Below, piece by piece: positions 42,236-50,663 of a stretch of DNA of 64,000 bases. The notes under the pieces were generated by a model. It searched no databases. It was not told the origin of the DNA and saw only the letters and a list, made by a program, of their open reading frames with translations. Origin of the DNA: Streptomyces aureocirculatus (GTDB lineage Bacteria > Actinomycetota > Actinomycetes > Streptomycetales > Streptomycetaceae); the NCBI RefSeq assembly GCF_000720475.1, contig NZ_JOAP01000011.1, positions 169,618 to 233,617 of the forward strand. Direction: 5' to 3'. Each line of letters opens with the position of its first letter. The first letter of the stretch is position 1. Position numbers and translations under genes: made by a program.

Positions 42236-42687
42236 GCCAGCCCATGGTGGCCGCCACCCGCGCCCAACTGCCCCTGCGCCACCGCCCCCCGGTCCTGCTC
42301 GCCACGGCGGCGGCCCGCCTGATCGCCACCCTCAAGCCGCGCCGCATCCGCCGCGTCCTGTCCGTGGTCCGACGCGGTGCCGCCCCCGCCACCACCGCCC
42401 AGGCGCTCGCCGCCCGCGAGGCCGTCGTAGCCGTCAGCGCCCGCTGCGCGGGCGAGGGCTGCCTCCAGCGTTCCGTGGCCACCGCCCTCCTGTGCCGGAT
42501 GCGCGGAACCTGGCCGGACTGGTGCACCGGCGTCCGCACGTCCCCGTTCCGAGCCCACGCCTGGGTAGAGGTGGACGGCCTCCCAGTAGGCGAACCACAC
42601 CGTCCGGGGGAGTACCACCGCCTACTGGTGGTACCGGCGACTGACAGCCGCTTCGGCGCTTGCGATTCCAGGCCCCCCGGCGTTTGA
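42232..42687 (+). CDS. Lasso peptide leader peptidase (B2, transglutaminase-like)
   Basis: 151 residues. The Cys-His-Asp triad of B2 proteases is visible: Cys77 in GEGCLQRSVATALLCRM, His109 in FRAHAWVEVDG and Asp115. It cuts the leader after its penultimate Thr position, freeing the core N-terminus for cyclisation. The N-terminal 60 residues are basic and helical (LATAAARLIATLKPRRIRRVLSVVRRG). It closes the cluster; no ABC exporter (D protein) follows. The last 15 residues enter an interspersed repeat, so the C-terminus may be recently altered: the DNA after 42655 resembles the intergenic repeat family. Confidence 0.9.
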   Translation: MSQPMVAATRAQLPLRHRPPVLLATAAARLIATLKPRRIRRVLSVVRRGAAPATTAQALAAREAVVAVSARCAGEGCLQRSVATALLCRMRGTWPDWCTGVRTSPFRAHAWVEVDGLPVGEPHRPGEYHRLLVVPATDSRFGACDSRPPGV

Positions 42688-42734
42688 GTTTTCCAGCCCG
42701 TCCGGCGTTTGAGGACGAGGCCGAAGGCCGATCG
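42668..42734 (+). repeat. Interspersed Streptomyces-type intergenic repeat (copy 3, with a partial copy)
   Basis: A partial copy CCAGGCCCCCCGGCGTTTGA (42668-42687) overlaps the end of the B2 gene. A full copy CCAGCCCGTCCGGCGTTTGA followed by GGACGAGGCCGAAGGCCGAT spans about 42693-42732. Confidence 0.8.
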
Positions 42735-42787
42735 ACGGCAAGCTGTCCGCCCCGCAGGGAAACACCCCCCCGGGAGGGAACACCGCC

Positions 42788-43549
42788 TCAGCGCAAAGAC
42801 CTACCGAACCCCGCAGCCAGCGGCATCCGCAACCCCAGCGGAGGCGGCGCAGCCAACGCGTCCTCCACCGGCCGCGCCAGCGGATGCCCGAACAGCGACC
42901 CCTGCACGAAATTCGCCGCAAGGGCAAGCACCTCCGCGTGGTGCTGGCTGAGCCGATGCCCATCGGAGTGCACCTCGAACCGGCACACATCCCGGTTCAC
43001 CTTCTTCGCCCGCGCGGCGAGCCGGAAGGACAACTCGGGGTCGGTCCGCTCATCGTTGGTGCCGTGCACCACAAGCACCCGCCGCCCCACCAACTGCTGC
43101 ACGGGCTCGGGCGGCGCGGCCACATCCTCCTCGGGCAGCCAAGGGGCAAGGGCCACCACGGACTCGACCGCGCTGTGACCGGCGGCCCGCAGCGCCGCAC
43201 GCCCGCCCATGTCGACCCCGGCGAAGCACACGGGCACGTCCCCGTAGCGGCGCACGACCTCGTCGGCCGCCCACTGAGCGTCCCGCGCGAGCTGCGCCTC
43301 CGCGCCGTTCCAGCCGCCCACGCGATAGTGCACGGCGTGCACCGCGAGCCCGTCGTCGCGCCCCGCGCGGGCGAGCCCGCGCCCGAGCGAACGGACCGCC
43401 GCAGCGGCGAGGAAGGAAGGCTTGCGGGCGGAGGTCTCGTGGCCGCCGGGCAACAGGAGCGCCACCGCGCTCACCGCCGAGGGGCGCGTGCCCACCACAC
43501 GCCCGAGCCTGGCCGTACGCACGGGACGGGACGTCGCTTGCTGTGCCAT
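42788..43549 (-). CDS. Alpha/beta hydrolase with Asp at the nucleophile elbow
   Basis: 253 residues. Alpha/beta-hydrolase pattern: [74 protein letters not shown] with the acid residue, and [12 protein letters not shown] with the catalytic His. The elbow that normally reads GxSxG is GVDMG, so the nucleophile would be Asp, as in haloalkane dehalogenases and epoxide hydrolases, or the protein is inactive. Related Streptomyces proteins, as I recall, have Ser there. It is divergent from adenosine deaminase and convergent with the lasso operon. Confidence 0.78.
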   Translation of the reverse strand: MAQQATSRPVRTARLGRVVGTRPSAVSAVALLLPGGHETSARKPSFLAAAAVRSLGRGLARAGRDDGLAVHAVHYRVGGWNGAEAQLARDAQWAADEVVRRYGDVPVCFAGVDMGGRAALRAAGHSAVESVVALAPWLPEEDVAAPPEPVQQLVGRRVLVVHGTNDERTDPELSFRLAARAKKVNRDVCRFEVHSDGHRLSQHHAEVLALAANFVQGSLFGHPLARPVEDALAAPPPLGLRMPLAAGFGRSLR

Positions 43550-43622
43550 GGCAGAACAGTGTCAGAAGTCATGGTGCGTGCCACCCGTCCGCAGGGTCAC
43601 TGTTACATATCGACCAGTGAGA

Positions 43623-43645
43623 TCTACGCGCGTAGGCGCTACAGT
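43623..43645 (+). promoter_or_regulatory. Nucleoside-regulon operator and leaderless promoter of add
   Basis: TCTACGCGCGTAGG (43623-43636) is followed by -10 TACAGT (43640-43645), which ends six bases before ATG 43652. The palindrome occupies the -35/-10 spacer, a repressor position. The sequence GCCGAAATSA after the -10 recurs at the BMP promoters. Confidence 0.82.
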
Positions 43646-43651
43646 GCCGAA

Positions 43652-44845
43652 ATGACGAGCCAGACCAGCAAGATCAGCGCAGCGGGCGGCCCCACGAGCC
43701 GCCCGAGTCACCCCGGCACCCCCGGACCGGAGCAGATCCGGCGCGCCCCGAAGGTCCTCCTGCACGACCACCTCGACGGCGGCCTGCGCCCCGGCACCAT
43801 CGTCGACCTGGCCCGGGAATGCGGCTACGAGGGCCTGCCCGAGACCGACCCCGACAAGCTCGGCGTCTGGTTCCGCGAGGCGGCCGACTCGGGCTCCCTG
43901 GAGCGGTATCTGGAGACCTTCGCCCACACCTGCGCCGTCATGCAGACCCGCGACGCCCTCTTCCGCGTCGCCGCCGAGTGCGCCGAGGACCTGGCGGAGG
44001 ACGGCGTCGTCTACGCCGAGATCCGCTACGCCCCCGAGCAGCACCTGGAGGCGGGACTCACCCTCGAAGAGGTCGTCGAGGCCGTGAACGAGGGCTTCCG
44101 CGAGGGCGAGCGCCGCGCCCGCGAGAACGGCCACCGCATCCGCGTGGGCGCGCTGCTCACCGCCATGCGGCACGCCGCCCGCGCCCTGGAGATCGCCGAA
44201 CTCGCCAACCGCTACCGTGATCTGGGCGTCGTCGGATTCGACATCGCGGGGGCCGAGGCAGGCTTCCCTCCCACCCGCCACCTCGACGCCTTCGAGTATC
44301 TGAAGCGGGAGAACAACCACTTCACCATCCACGCCGGTGAGGCCTTCGGCCTGCCCTCGATCTGGCAGGCCCTCCAGTGGTGCGGCGCCGACCGGCTCGG
44401 CCACGGCGTGCGCATCATCGACGACATCAAGGTCGGCGAGGACGGCACGGTCCAGCTCGGCCGGCTCGCGTCCTACGTACGCGACAAGCGCATCCCGCTG
44501 GAGCTGTGCCCCAGCTCCAACCTGCAGACCGGTGCGGCGGCCTCGTACGAGAACCACCCCATCGGCCTGCTGCGCAAGCTGCACTTCCGGGCGACGGTGA
44601 ACACCGACAACCGGCTGATGTCAGGCACCAGCATGAGCCGCGAGTTCGAGCACCTGGTCGACACTTTCGGCTACACGCTCGACGACATGCAGTGGTTCAC
44701 CGTCAATGCGATGAAGTCGGCGTTCATTCCTTTCGATGAAAGGCTGGCCATGATCAATGACGTCATCAAGCCCGGTTATGCCGAACTGAAGTCCGAGTGG
44801 CTGTTCCGTCAGACCACTTCGACCAGCGGATCTCCCGCCTCCTGA
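43652..44845 (+). CDS. add: Adenosine deaminase
   Basis: 397 residues. Zinc and catalytic motifs: [15 protein letters not shown] (HxH), [15 protein letters not shown] (His, Glu), RLGHGVRI (HG), [11 protein letters not shown], and [10 protein letters not shown] where the metal-binding Asp lies. A 40-residue flexible head precedes the barrel. It deaminates adenosine and deoxyadenosine to inosine and deoxyinosine, the substrates of the purine nucleoside phosphorylase at 62754. The start lies six bases after a -10 and has no ribosome site, so translation is probably leaderless. The gene ends at a strong terminator. Confidence 0.94.
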   Translation: MTSQTSKISAAGGPTSRPSHPGTPGPEQIRRAPKVLLHDHLDGGLRPGTIVDLARECGYEGLPETDPDKLGVWFREAADSGSLERYLETFAHTCAVMQTRDALFRVAAECAEDLAEDGVVYAEIRYAPEQHLEAGLTLEEVVEAVNEGFREGERRARENGHRIRVGALLTAMRHAARALEIAELANRYRDLGVVGFDIAGAEAGFPPTRHLDAFEYLKRENNHFTIHAGEAFGLPSIWQALQWCGADRLGHGVRIIDDIKVGEDGTVQLGRLASYVRDKRIPLELCPSSNLQTGAAASYENHPIGLLRKLHFRATVNTDNRLMSGTSMSREFEHLVDTFGYTLDDMQWFTVNAMKSAFIPFDERLAMINDVIKPGYAELKSEWLFRQTTSTSGSPAS

Positions 44846-44867
44846 CCGGCGGGACTGCGCCAAAGGG

Positions 44868-44899
44868 ACGGCCGGGGACATGAATCCCCGGCCGTTTTC
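44868..44899 (+). terminator. Terminator of add
   Basis: ACGGCCGGGGA (44868-44878), loop CATGAA, TCCCCGGCCGT (44885-44895), then TTT. Confidence 0.92.
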
Positions 44900-44977
44900 G
44901 GTTGTTTGCGGGGTGACCTTGAGGGTGTTTACGGTCGAGCACCGCTCAACGCCCCCGTCATCAAGGACGCATTGAAG

Positions 44978-45451
44978 ATGAAGCAGTCTGCTGCCAAGAC
45001 CCTCGGTGTCGCCGCCCTCGGTGCCGCCTTCGCCGCCACGGGCGCCGGTGCGGCGAACGCGGCCTCGGCCGTGCCGGACGCCGCGGGGACCGTTGCCTCG
45101 GTCACCTCGGCGGCACCGGTCGGCGAGCTAGCCGAGACCCTGCCCGACGGCGCACCCCAGTCCCTCGCCGCCGGCCAGAGCGCGCTCAACACCGGCCTGA
45201 CCGCCGTACAGCCCACCGTCGACCGGATGGTGCCGCTGGGCGACGACGAGGGCGAGAACGGCGGCGCCGCCGACAAGGCAGCCAGGAGCACCAAGCCCGC
45301 CCCCCAGCCCGCCGCGGACCCGCTCTCCGGCCTCCTCGGCGGCCTCCCGGTCAAGCAGGCCCTGGCCAACAACTCCCTGCCGACGGGCGGCATGCCCCTC
45401 AAGGCTCTGCCGCTGCAAGCCCTGCCGACGGGCGGTCTCCCGCTCGGCTGA
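44978..45451 (+). CDS. Small secreted protein of unknown function
   Basis: 157 residues from ATG 44978. A clean Sec signal peptide (MKQSAAKTLGVAALGAAFAA, then TGAGAANAA with cleavage near ANA-A). The mature part is Ala/Pro/Leu-rich and has a short internal repeat (LPTGG..LPLKALPLQALPTGGLPLG) at its end. No Cys, no enzyme motif and no LPXTG with a following TM helix: the LPTGG words look sortase-like but lack the anchor. A second protein of the same general design is at 51581. Function unknown. Confidence 0.7.
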   Translation: MKQSAAKTLGVAALGAAFAATGAGAANAASAVPDAAGTVASVTSAAPVGELAETLPDGAPQSLAAGQSALNTGLTAVQPTVDRMVPLGDDEGENGGAADKAARSTKPAPQPAADPLSGLLGGLPVKQALANNSLPTGGMPLKALPLQALPTGGLPLG

Positions 45452-45468
45452 GCCGCACCGCACACGCA

Positions 45469-45504
45469 CGACGGGGCGCACCCGCACGGGGACGCGCCCC
45501 GTCG
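45469..45504. terminator. Bidirectional terminator hairpin
   Basis: CGACGGGGCGC (45469-45479) pairs with GCGCCCCGTCG (45494-45504) between the convergent secreted-protein and PspC genes. Confidence 0.85.
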
Positions 45505-45546
45505 GCGTACCACGACGGGCCCGGCGCAGGCCAGGCCGCGCCGCCG

Positions 45547-45747
45547 TCACCAGGCCGTCTTCGTCCGGTTCTCGGTGGGCAGCAGGATCCACAGGGCGAT
45601 GTAGAGCAGGAACTGCGGTCCCGGCAGCAGACAGGACACGACGAACAGCACGCGCACGGTCGTGGCGGACATGCCGAAGCGGCGGGAGAGGGCGGCGCAC
45701 ACACCGCCGATCATGCGGCCGTCGGTGGGGCGGGCAAGGGCGGACAT
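45547..45747 (-). CDS. PspC-domain membrane protein
   Basis: 66 residues, essentially one PspC domain: LARPTDGRMIGGVCAALSRRFGMSATTVRVLFVVSCLLPGPQFLLYIALWILLP. One hydrophobic hairpin follows an amphipathic start. PspC proteins take part in envelope-stress sensing in other bacteria; stand-alone short forms are common in actinobacteria with unclear roles. GAAGGAGT precedes the ATG at good spacing. Confidence 0.88.
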   Translation of the reverse strand: MSALARPTDGRMIGGVCAALSRRFGMSATTVRVLFVVSCLLPGPQFLLYIALWILLPTENRTKTAW

Positions 45748-45886
45748 GGGGACTCCTTCGTGGACCGTCGACGATCCCGGGGCCGTTCACGATTCCAGGA
45801 CCGTGCGCGATGGTGGGCCGGAGCGGCGGCTCGTCCGACGCCCCGATGACTCCACGGTAGGCGCGCGAAACGGGCAAAGCGTCAGG

Positions 45887-46444
45887 CTAGGGGGCGACGC
45901 CGACCCTGGGAATCTTCGGGGTCGGCCCCTGAGAGGGCTCCTGGCTGCGGCGGGCAACGGTCGGCGACCGTCCGCCTCCGCCCCGGCGGCGCCGCAGTTG
46001 GGCCCGCACGGCGGGCACCACGGCCAGATGTGCCAGTGCGACGCCGAGGGTGTTCAACAGCAGCGAGTCGACGTCGACCACCTGTCCCGGCACCCCGGTC
46101 TGCAACAGCTCGATGCCCAGCGAGAGCAGCGCGCCCACGGCGACCGTGCGCGCGAGCGAAGCCAGCGGGGAGACGGTGAGCCGCCCCCCGGCCAGCGGCA
46201 GCAGCACCCCGAGCGGCGCCAGGAGCAGCAGTGCCCCGCCGATCTGCCGGGCCGCCTGCTCCGGGCCGCGCTCCAGGTCCGCCTTGATGCCGGCGAGGGG
46301 TTCCAGGTTCGCCGCGCTCACCCAGGGCACGTCGAGCGGGCGCAGCGTGATCCACGCGACGACCAGGAAGTGCGCGGCGAGGAGGATCCCTCCCACCGCG
46401 CGAAAGCGAATGGCGGCTCCGCGCCCGCCCGAGCCTTGACGCAC
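45887..46444 (-). CDS. VanZ-like membrane protein
   Basis: About 185 residues with four hydrophobic helices and the VanZ pattern: RAVGGILLAAHFLVVAWITLRPLDVPW, then LLLLAPLGVLLPLA, VGALLSLGIELLQTGVPGQVVDVDSLLLNTLGVALAHLA. The conserved acidic/Asn segment (ELLQ...VDVDSLLLNTLG) is characteristic. VanZ gives low-level teicoplanin resistance in enterococci; actinobacterial homologues are widespread with unknown function. The start is uncertain: GTG 46444 or TTG 46453, neither with a well-spaced ribosome site. The C-terminus is basic. Confidence 0.82.
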   Translation of the reverse strand: MRQGSGGRGAAIRFRAVGGILLAAHFLVVAWITLRPLDVPWVSAANLEPLAGIKADLERGPEQAARQIGGALLLLAPLGVLLPLAGGRLTVSPLASLARTVAVGALLSLGIELLQTGVPGQVVDVDSLLLNTLGVALAHLAVVPAVRAQLRRRRGGGGRSPTVARRSQEPSQGPTPKIPRVGVAP

Positions 46445-46517
46445 GCCCCCCAAGACGCCGGGCGCGGCGGGATCGGTTCCGCAACGGTGCGTCCGCTTGT
46501 GGAAGGAGCCCGTTCGG

Positions 46518-47126
46518 CTACCGCTCCACCGTCTGCGACGGCGGCGGCACCGTGCCCGGACGGGAGCGCACCGCCTGTGTGCACTCGTAGCGCAGCAGCG
46601 GGGTGCCGGCGGGGCCGCCGATGACGACCGTGCCGTCGCTGTCCGCGACCGCGCCGTCCGCGTAGGTGCACACGATCTGCGCGAGCGCCAGGGACGACAG
46701 GTCCTCGGGGCGGGAGCTCAGTCGCAGCGCCACGTCCGGGTCGCTGCGCTGGGGCCCAGAGACGGTGATGCCGCGGCGTACGTCGGTGGCGTACCCGGCC
46801 TGTTTGGCGGCCTGGGACGGCGGCGTGGACAGCTCGTCGAGGAGCGTCTGCGCGATGCGGACCCGGTCCGTCGTGGCCTTCTCATGGGGAATCCGCACCG
46901 TCCGGTCGACGGTCACGAGCTGGGACGCGCACACCAGGAAGATCTGTACGGGTACGCCCGTGGCCTCGTCCCGCGCCGAGATGCCCGAGCCCGACGCCAC
47001 GCACGGCACCCGCGAGGGCGCGGGGCCGAAGTCCGTCGGCACCTCCGTGGAGCGGATGCCGCAGCCGCCGAGCGCGGCCATGAGCACCGTGGTGGCAAGC
47101 GCGGCACTCAGCCGTCGCCCGGTCAT
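46518..47126 (-). CDS. Lipoprotein of the afsQ operon
   Basis: 202 residues, ATGA overlap with the afsQ2 stop. Signal MTGRRLSAALATTVLMAALG with lipobox LGGC (Cys about 22), so it is predicted to be anchored outside the membrane. The mature part looks like a GerMN-type domain (VPVQIFLVCASQLVTVDRTVRI...RIAQTLLDELSTPPSQAAKQAGYAT...DLSSLALAQIVCTYA). In S. coelicolor a lipoprotein gene (SCO4905) lies in the same place beside afsQ2. A role as accessory sensor for the kinase is plausible from coupling and location but is inference. Confidence 0.85.
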   Translation of the reverse strand: MTGRRLSAALATTVLMAALGGCGIRSTEVPTDFGPAPSRVPCVASGSGISARDEATGVPVQIFLVCASQLVTVDRTVRIPHEKATTDRVRIAQTLLDELSTPPSQAAKQAGYATDVRRGITVSGPQRSDPDVALRLSSRPEDLSSLALAQIVCTYADGAVADSDGTVVIGGPAGTPLLRYECTQAVRSRPGTVPPPSQTVER

Positions 47127-48730
47127 GACTTCTCCCTGCCTTCCTCGGGGCGGTCCCCGTCCGGGCCCCCGTCGGCCTCCGGGTCGGCGTCCCCGTCCGG
47201 TCCGGGATCGGCCGTCAGCGGCGAGGGGTCCCGGGGCAGGCACAGCGTGAACACCGCGCCCCCGCCCGGCGAGTTCGCGGCGGTGATCTCGCCGCCGTGG
47301 ATGTGGGCGTTCTCCAGGGCGATGGAGAGCCCGAGCCCGCTGCCCTCCGAGCGCGGCCGGGACGCGCTGGCCTTGTAGAAGCGGTCGAAGACGTGCGGCA
47401 GGACGTCCTCGGGAATGCCCGGACCCCCGTCCCGTACGGCGATGAGCAGGCTCTCGCCGTCCAGGCGTACCGACACCTTCACCGGGGAGCCGCCGTGCTT
47501 GAGGGCGTTGCCGATGAGGTTGGCGAGGATGACGTCGAGACGGCGTGGGTCGAGGCGGACGGTGCTGCCGCGCTCGGCGTCGAGCTCGACGGCGTCGAGC
47601 CAGGCGCGGGCGTCGATGCACGCGGTGATCTGGTCGGCGATGTCGACGTCGTCCAGGACGAGCCTCGCGGTGCCCGCGTCGAAGCGGGTGACCTCCATCA
47701 GATTCTCGACCAGGTCGTTCAGGCGCCGGGTCTCGCTGACCACGAGGCGCACGGCGGGCTCGATCATCGGGTCGACGGAGCCGGTCTCCGCGTCCAGCTC
47801 CTCCTCCAGGACCTCCGTCACCGCGGTGATCGCGGTCAGCGGGGTGCGCAGCTCGTGCGACATGTCCGCCACGAAGCGACGGCTCGCCTCGTCGCGGGCA
47901 CTCATGTCCGCGATCCTCTTCTCCAGGTTCTCCGCGGTGCGGTTGAACGTCCGGGACAGATCCGCGAGTTCGTCGGTGCCCGACACCCGCAGGCGGGTGT
48001 CCAGCTTGCCCTCGCCGAGCCTGCGCGCGGCGACCCCGAGGCGGTGCACGGGCTTCAGTACGGTCGTGGCGGCCGCCTGCGCGAGCAGCGCGGCGCCGAC
48101 GAGGGCGAGGGCTGTGGCGATCGCCAGGGACCAGCCGAGGGAGCTGAGGTCCTTGGCCTCCGGTTCGAGCGACTTGAGCATGTAGCCCGTGGGCCCGCCG
48201 CCGATCACCTTCGCCCCGCCCACCAGGTACGGCGTGCCGTGGTCCGTGCTGCGCTGCCAGTACAGGTGGTACGGGCTCCGGTTGCCGGAGGAGACCGCCT
48301 GCTGCTTCTTGACCGCGTCCCGCAGGGCCTTCGGCACCTTGGCGAGGGTGAAGCCGTCCAGGTCGGAGTACCCGTACACCCGCTTCCCCGAGGCGTCCTC
48401 ACCGATCAGGAGCACGCTGTAGCGCTGGCTGCTCGTCGCCATCTGACCGGCGGCGACCTGTAGTTCGTCCTGCGTGGCATGGGGCGGGAGGGCGCCCGCG
48501 CGGGCCTGCAACTGCTGCCGGAAGTCCTTGAGCGCCGCGTCCTGGGCGCGCGTGAGGACGGCCTCGCGGTTGAGCCAGTACGCGATGCCGGACGCGGACA
48601 CGGCCGCGGTCAGCGCCACCAGGGCGAAGACGACCACCAGACGCAGCCGCAGGCTGGTGAAGCGCAGCCCGGACAGGATCGCCTTGCGGGCCGCGGGCAG
48701 GCCGTGGAGCTTGTCGTGCGCTTTGGTCAC
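47123..48730 (-). CDS. afsQ2: Sensor histidine kinase AfsQ2
   Basis: 535 residues, GTG start overlapping the afsQ1 stop. Two TM helices (about 29-50 and 200-222) flank an extracytoplasmic sensor domain; then HAMP (KPVHRLGVAARRLGEGKLDTRL), HisKA with FVADMSHELRTPL (phospho-acceptor His), N box ILANLIGNALKHG, and G boxes RDGGPGIP and GSGLGLSIA. The C-terminal 40 residues are acidic and Pro/Gly-rich. It autophosphorylates and passes phosphate to AfsQ1. In S. coelicolor the AfsQ system links nitrogen/glutamate conditions to antibiotic production. Gene order matches that locus. Confidence 0.93.
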   Translation of the reverse strand: MTKAHDKLHGLPAARKAILSGLRFTSLRLRLVVVFALVALTAAVSASGIAYWLNREAVLTRAQDAALKDFRQQLQARAGALPPHATQDELQVAAGQMATSSQRYSVLLIGEDASGKRVYGYSDLDGFTLAKVPKALRDAVKKQQAVSSGNRSPYHLYWQRSTDHGTPYLVGGAKVIGGGPTGYMLKSLEPEAKDLSSLGWSLAIATALALVGAALLAQAAATTVLKPVHRLGVAARRLGEGKLDTRLRVSGTDELADLSRTFNRTAENLEKRIADMSARDEASRRFVADMSHELRTPLTAITAVTEVLEEELDAETGSVDPMIEPAVRLVVSETRRLNDLVENLMEVTRFDAGTARLVLDDVDIADQITACIDARAWLDAVELDAERGSTVRLDPRRLDVILANLIGNALKHGGSPVKVSVRLDGESLLIAVRDGGPGIPEDVLPHVFDRFYKASASRPRSEGSGLGLSIALENAHIHGGEITAANSPGGGAVFTLCLPRDPSPLTADPGPDGDADPEADGGPDGDRPEEGREKS

Positions 48731-49404
48731 TGAGGCGTGTCCAGCCGGTATCCCACACCGCGCACCGTACGGATCAGCGTCGGCGAGGACGGCACGTCCT
48801 CCACCTTCGCGCGCAGCCGCTGCACACAGGCGTCGACGAGCCGCGAGTCACCGAGGTAGTCGTGCTCCCACACCAGGCGGAGCAACTGCTGGCGGGACAG
48901 GGCCTGGCCCGGCCTGCGGCTCAGCTCCAGGAGCAGCCGCAGCTCGGTCGGCGTCAGTTGCAGGTCCTCACCGTTCTTCGTCACCGTCATCGCGGCCCGG
49001 TCGATCACCAGCGAACCGAACGTCGCGGCGTCGTTGGCCTCCCGCTCGCCACGGCGGAGCACCGCGCGGATACGAGCGTCGAGCACCCGCCCCTGCACGG
49101 GCTTGACCACATAGTCGTCGGCGCCGGACTCCAGGCCGACCACCACGTCGATGTCGTCGCTGCGCGCGGTCAACAGGATGATCGGCAACTGGTCGGTGCG
49201 CCGGATGCGGCGGCACACCTCGAAACCGTCGATGCCGGGCAGCATCACATCCAGCACGATCAGGTCAGGACGCTGCTCACTGAGCAGCTTCAGACCGTCC
49301 TCGCCGGTGGCAGCGGTGGCCACCCGGTGGCCCTGGCGCGTCAGCGAAAGCTCCAGGGCCGTCCGGATGGCGTCGTCGTCCTCGATCAGCAACAGGGAAG
49401 GCAC
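48727..49404 (-). CDS. afsQ1: Response regulator AfsQ1
   Basis: 225 residues from GTG 49404, which gives the known AfsQ1 length (VPSLLLIEDDDAIRTALELS); an ATG at 49413 with GGGA ahead is an alternative. Receiver domain with acidic pocket EDD, phospho-acceptor Asp in DLIVLDVMLPG and Lys in YVVKPVQ. OmpR-type winged helix at the C-terminus (LTPTELRLLLELSRRPGQALSRQQLLRLVWEHDYLGDSRLVDACVQRLRAKVED). It is nearly identical to AfsQ1 of S. coelicolor as I recall it. It activates sigQ and antibiotic pathway genes in that species. Confidence 0.95.
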   Translation of the reverse strand: MPSLLLIEDDDAIRTALELSLTRQGHRVATAATGEDGLKLLSEQRPDLIVLDVMLPGIDGFEVCRRIRRTDQLPIILLTARSDDIDVVVGLESGADDYVVKPVQGRVLDARIRAVLRRGEREANDAATFGSLVIDRAAMTVTKNGEDLQLTPTELRLLLELSRRPGQALSRQQLLRLVWEHDYLGDSRLVDACVQRLRAKVEDVPSSPTLIRTVRGVGYRLDTPQ

Positions 49405-49615
49405 AAACGTCATTCTGTCCCATGGTGCGGGCCCAGTTCGACTGTTGGCCGGCGTCTCACACCGCACCCACACGAGTCAGCGGCGCTCCACCGGCCCACG
49501 AGCGCGCCACGAGCCCTGTTGCAGGCCTGTGACAGTCGGCGGACAACGCCATGAAGTGGCTCCGGCAGAGTTCTGGTCACACGGAAATCCCAGACTCTAC
49601 GACGGGGGGCGCGAG

Positions 49616-50392
49616 ATGAACACGCTGCACAGCACCAGCTCAAGCGCAGTTGTCACGCGTCTGCACGACGTCGGCAGGAGTTCTGAGAAGTACGAGAAGT
49701 CCGGTGCCGTGAGCGGGCGGGGGTGCGCTCGCGGCACCGGGCGTCAGCACACCACGTACATGACGGTGGTTGACGCACTCAAGGGCGGCGGTGACGGGGG
49801 AGCTCACGGGGGAGCCGCGTACAGGGAGGCCTCGGGGGAGCGGGCGCAGCCCCGGACGGGCAGCGAGGACGCCGAAGCGGCGTTCACCGCATACGTCCAG
49901 GAGCGCCGTGCCTCTCTGTACGCAACCGCCTACCACCTGACCGGTGACCGGTTCGACGCCGAGGACCTGCTGCAGAGCGCGCTGTTCTCGACCTACCGGG
50001 CCTGGGACCGCATCAGCGACAAGGCCGCCGTCGGCGGCTATCTGCGGCGCACGATGACGAACCTGCACATCAGCGCCTGGCGGCGCCGCAAGCTCAACGA
50101 GTACCCGACCGAGGAACTGCCGGAGACGGTGGGCGACACGGACGCGATGCGCGGCACCGAGCTGCGCGCGGTCCTGTGGCAGGCCCTGGCCCGGCTGCCC
50201 GAGCTCCAGCGCACCATGCTGGTCCTCCGCTACTACGAGGGCCGCACGGACCCGGAGATCGCGGACATCCTCGACATCAGCGTGGGCACGGTGAAGTCCA
50301 GCATCTGGCGGTCGCTCCGCCGGCTGCGCGAGGACGAGGTCCTCAGCTTCGGCCGTGACCAGGAGGAGTCCTTCGGCGAGCTGGTGGCCTGA
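49616..50392 (+). CDS. sigQ: ECF sigma factor SigQ
   Basis: 258 residues from ATG 49616 (GGGGGG ahead), divergent from afsQ1 across about 210 bp. A long Ser/Gly-rich head (about 1-85) precedes SigE-type (SigE/M/J/L) sigma regions: AFTAYVQERRASLYATAYHLTGDRFDAEDLLQSALFSTYRAWDRI, and region 4 LARLPELQRTMLVLRYYEGRTDPEIADILDISVGTVKSSIWRSLRRLRED. In S. coelicolor, sigQ is an AfsQ1 target and acts against antibiotic production. The ATG could lie further downstream because the head has no conserved feature. A strong hairpin follows the gene. Confidence 0.93.
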   Translation: MNTLHSTSSSAVVTRLHDVGRSSEKYEKSGAVSGRGCARGTGRQHTTYMTVVDALKGGGDGGAHGGAAYREASGERAQPRTGSEDAEAAFTAYVQERRASLYATAYHLTGDRFDAEDLLQSALFSTYRAWDRISDKAAVGGYLRRTMTNLHISAWRRRKLNEYPTEELPETVGDTDAMRGTELRAVLWQALARLPELQRTMLVLRYYEGRTDPEIADILDISVGTVKSSIWRSLRRLREDEVLSFGRDQEESFGELVA

Positions 50393-50403
50393 GGACGGGG
50401 GGA

Positions 50404-50427
50404 CCGCCGCTTCGGGGGAAGCGGCGG
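50404..50427 (+). terminator. Hairpin terminator of sigQ
   Basis: CCGCCGCTTC (50404-50413), loop GGGG, GAAGCGGCGG (50418-50427), 11 bp after the stop. The rest of 50428-50663 is G-rich without a gene. Confidence 0.85.
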
Positions 50428-50663
50428 AAGCAGGAGCGAGGCCCGGGGGAACCGGGGGGTTCGGGGCCTCGCACGAGGGGGGACACGGGGGGAGCACGGG
50501 GGCACGGGCAGCGGGACCGGAGGGCCGGGGGGTCTTTCCGGGCCCGCTGTTTTTGTTGTGCTCGCTGTGGGCGTGCCGGGCGTGTGCCGGGCCGGGCTGG
50601 GTCGAGTACGGGTACGGGTACGAGTGACGTGCCCGGGCCGGGCGCCCGGGTCAGGCGCCCGGG

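Noticed and set aside
44978..45451. Sortase-anchored protein because of LPTGG words
   Set aside because: No hydrophobic anchor or basic tail follows the LPTGG motifs.
49405..49615. AfsQ1 binding site (GTnAC-N6-GTnAC) in the afsQ1-sigQ intergenic region
   Set aside because: Only GTGAC with a poor second half site is visible; I could not support a full match by eye.
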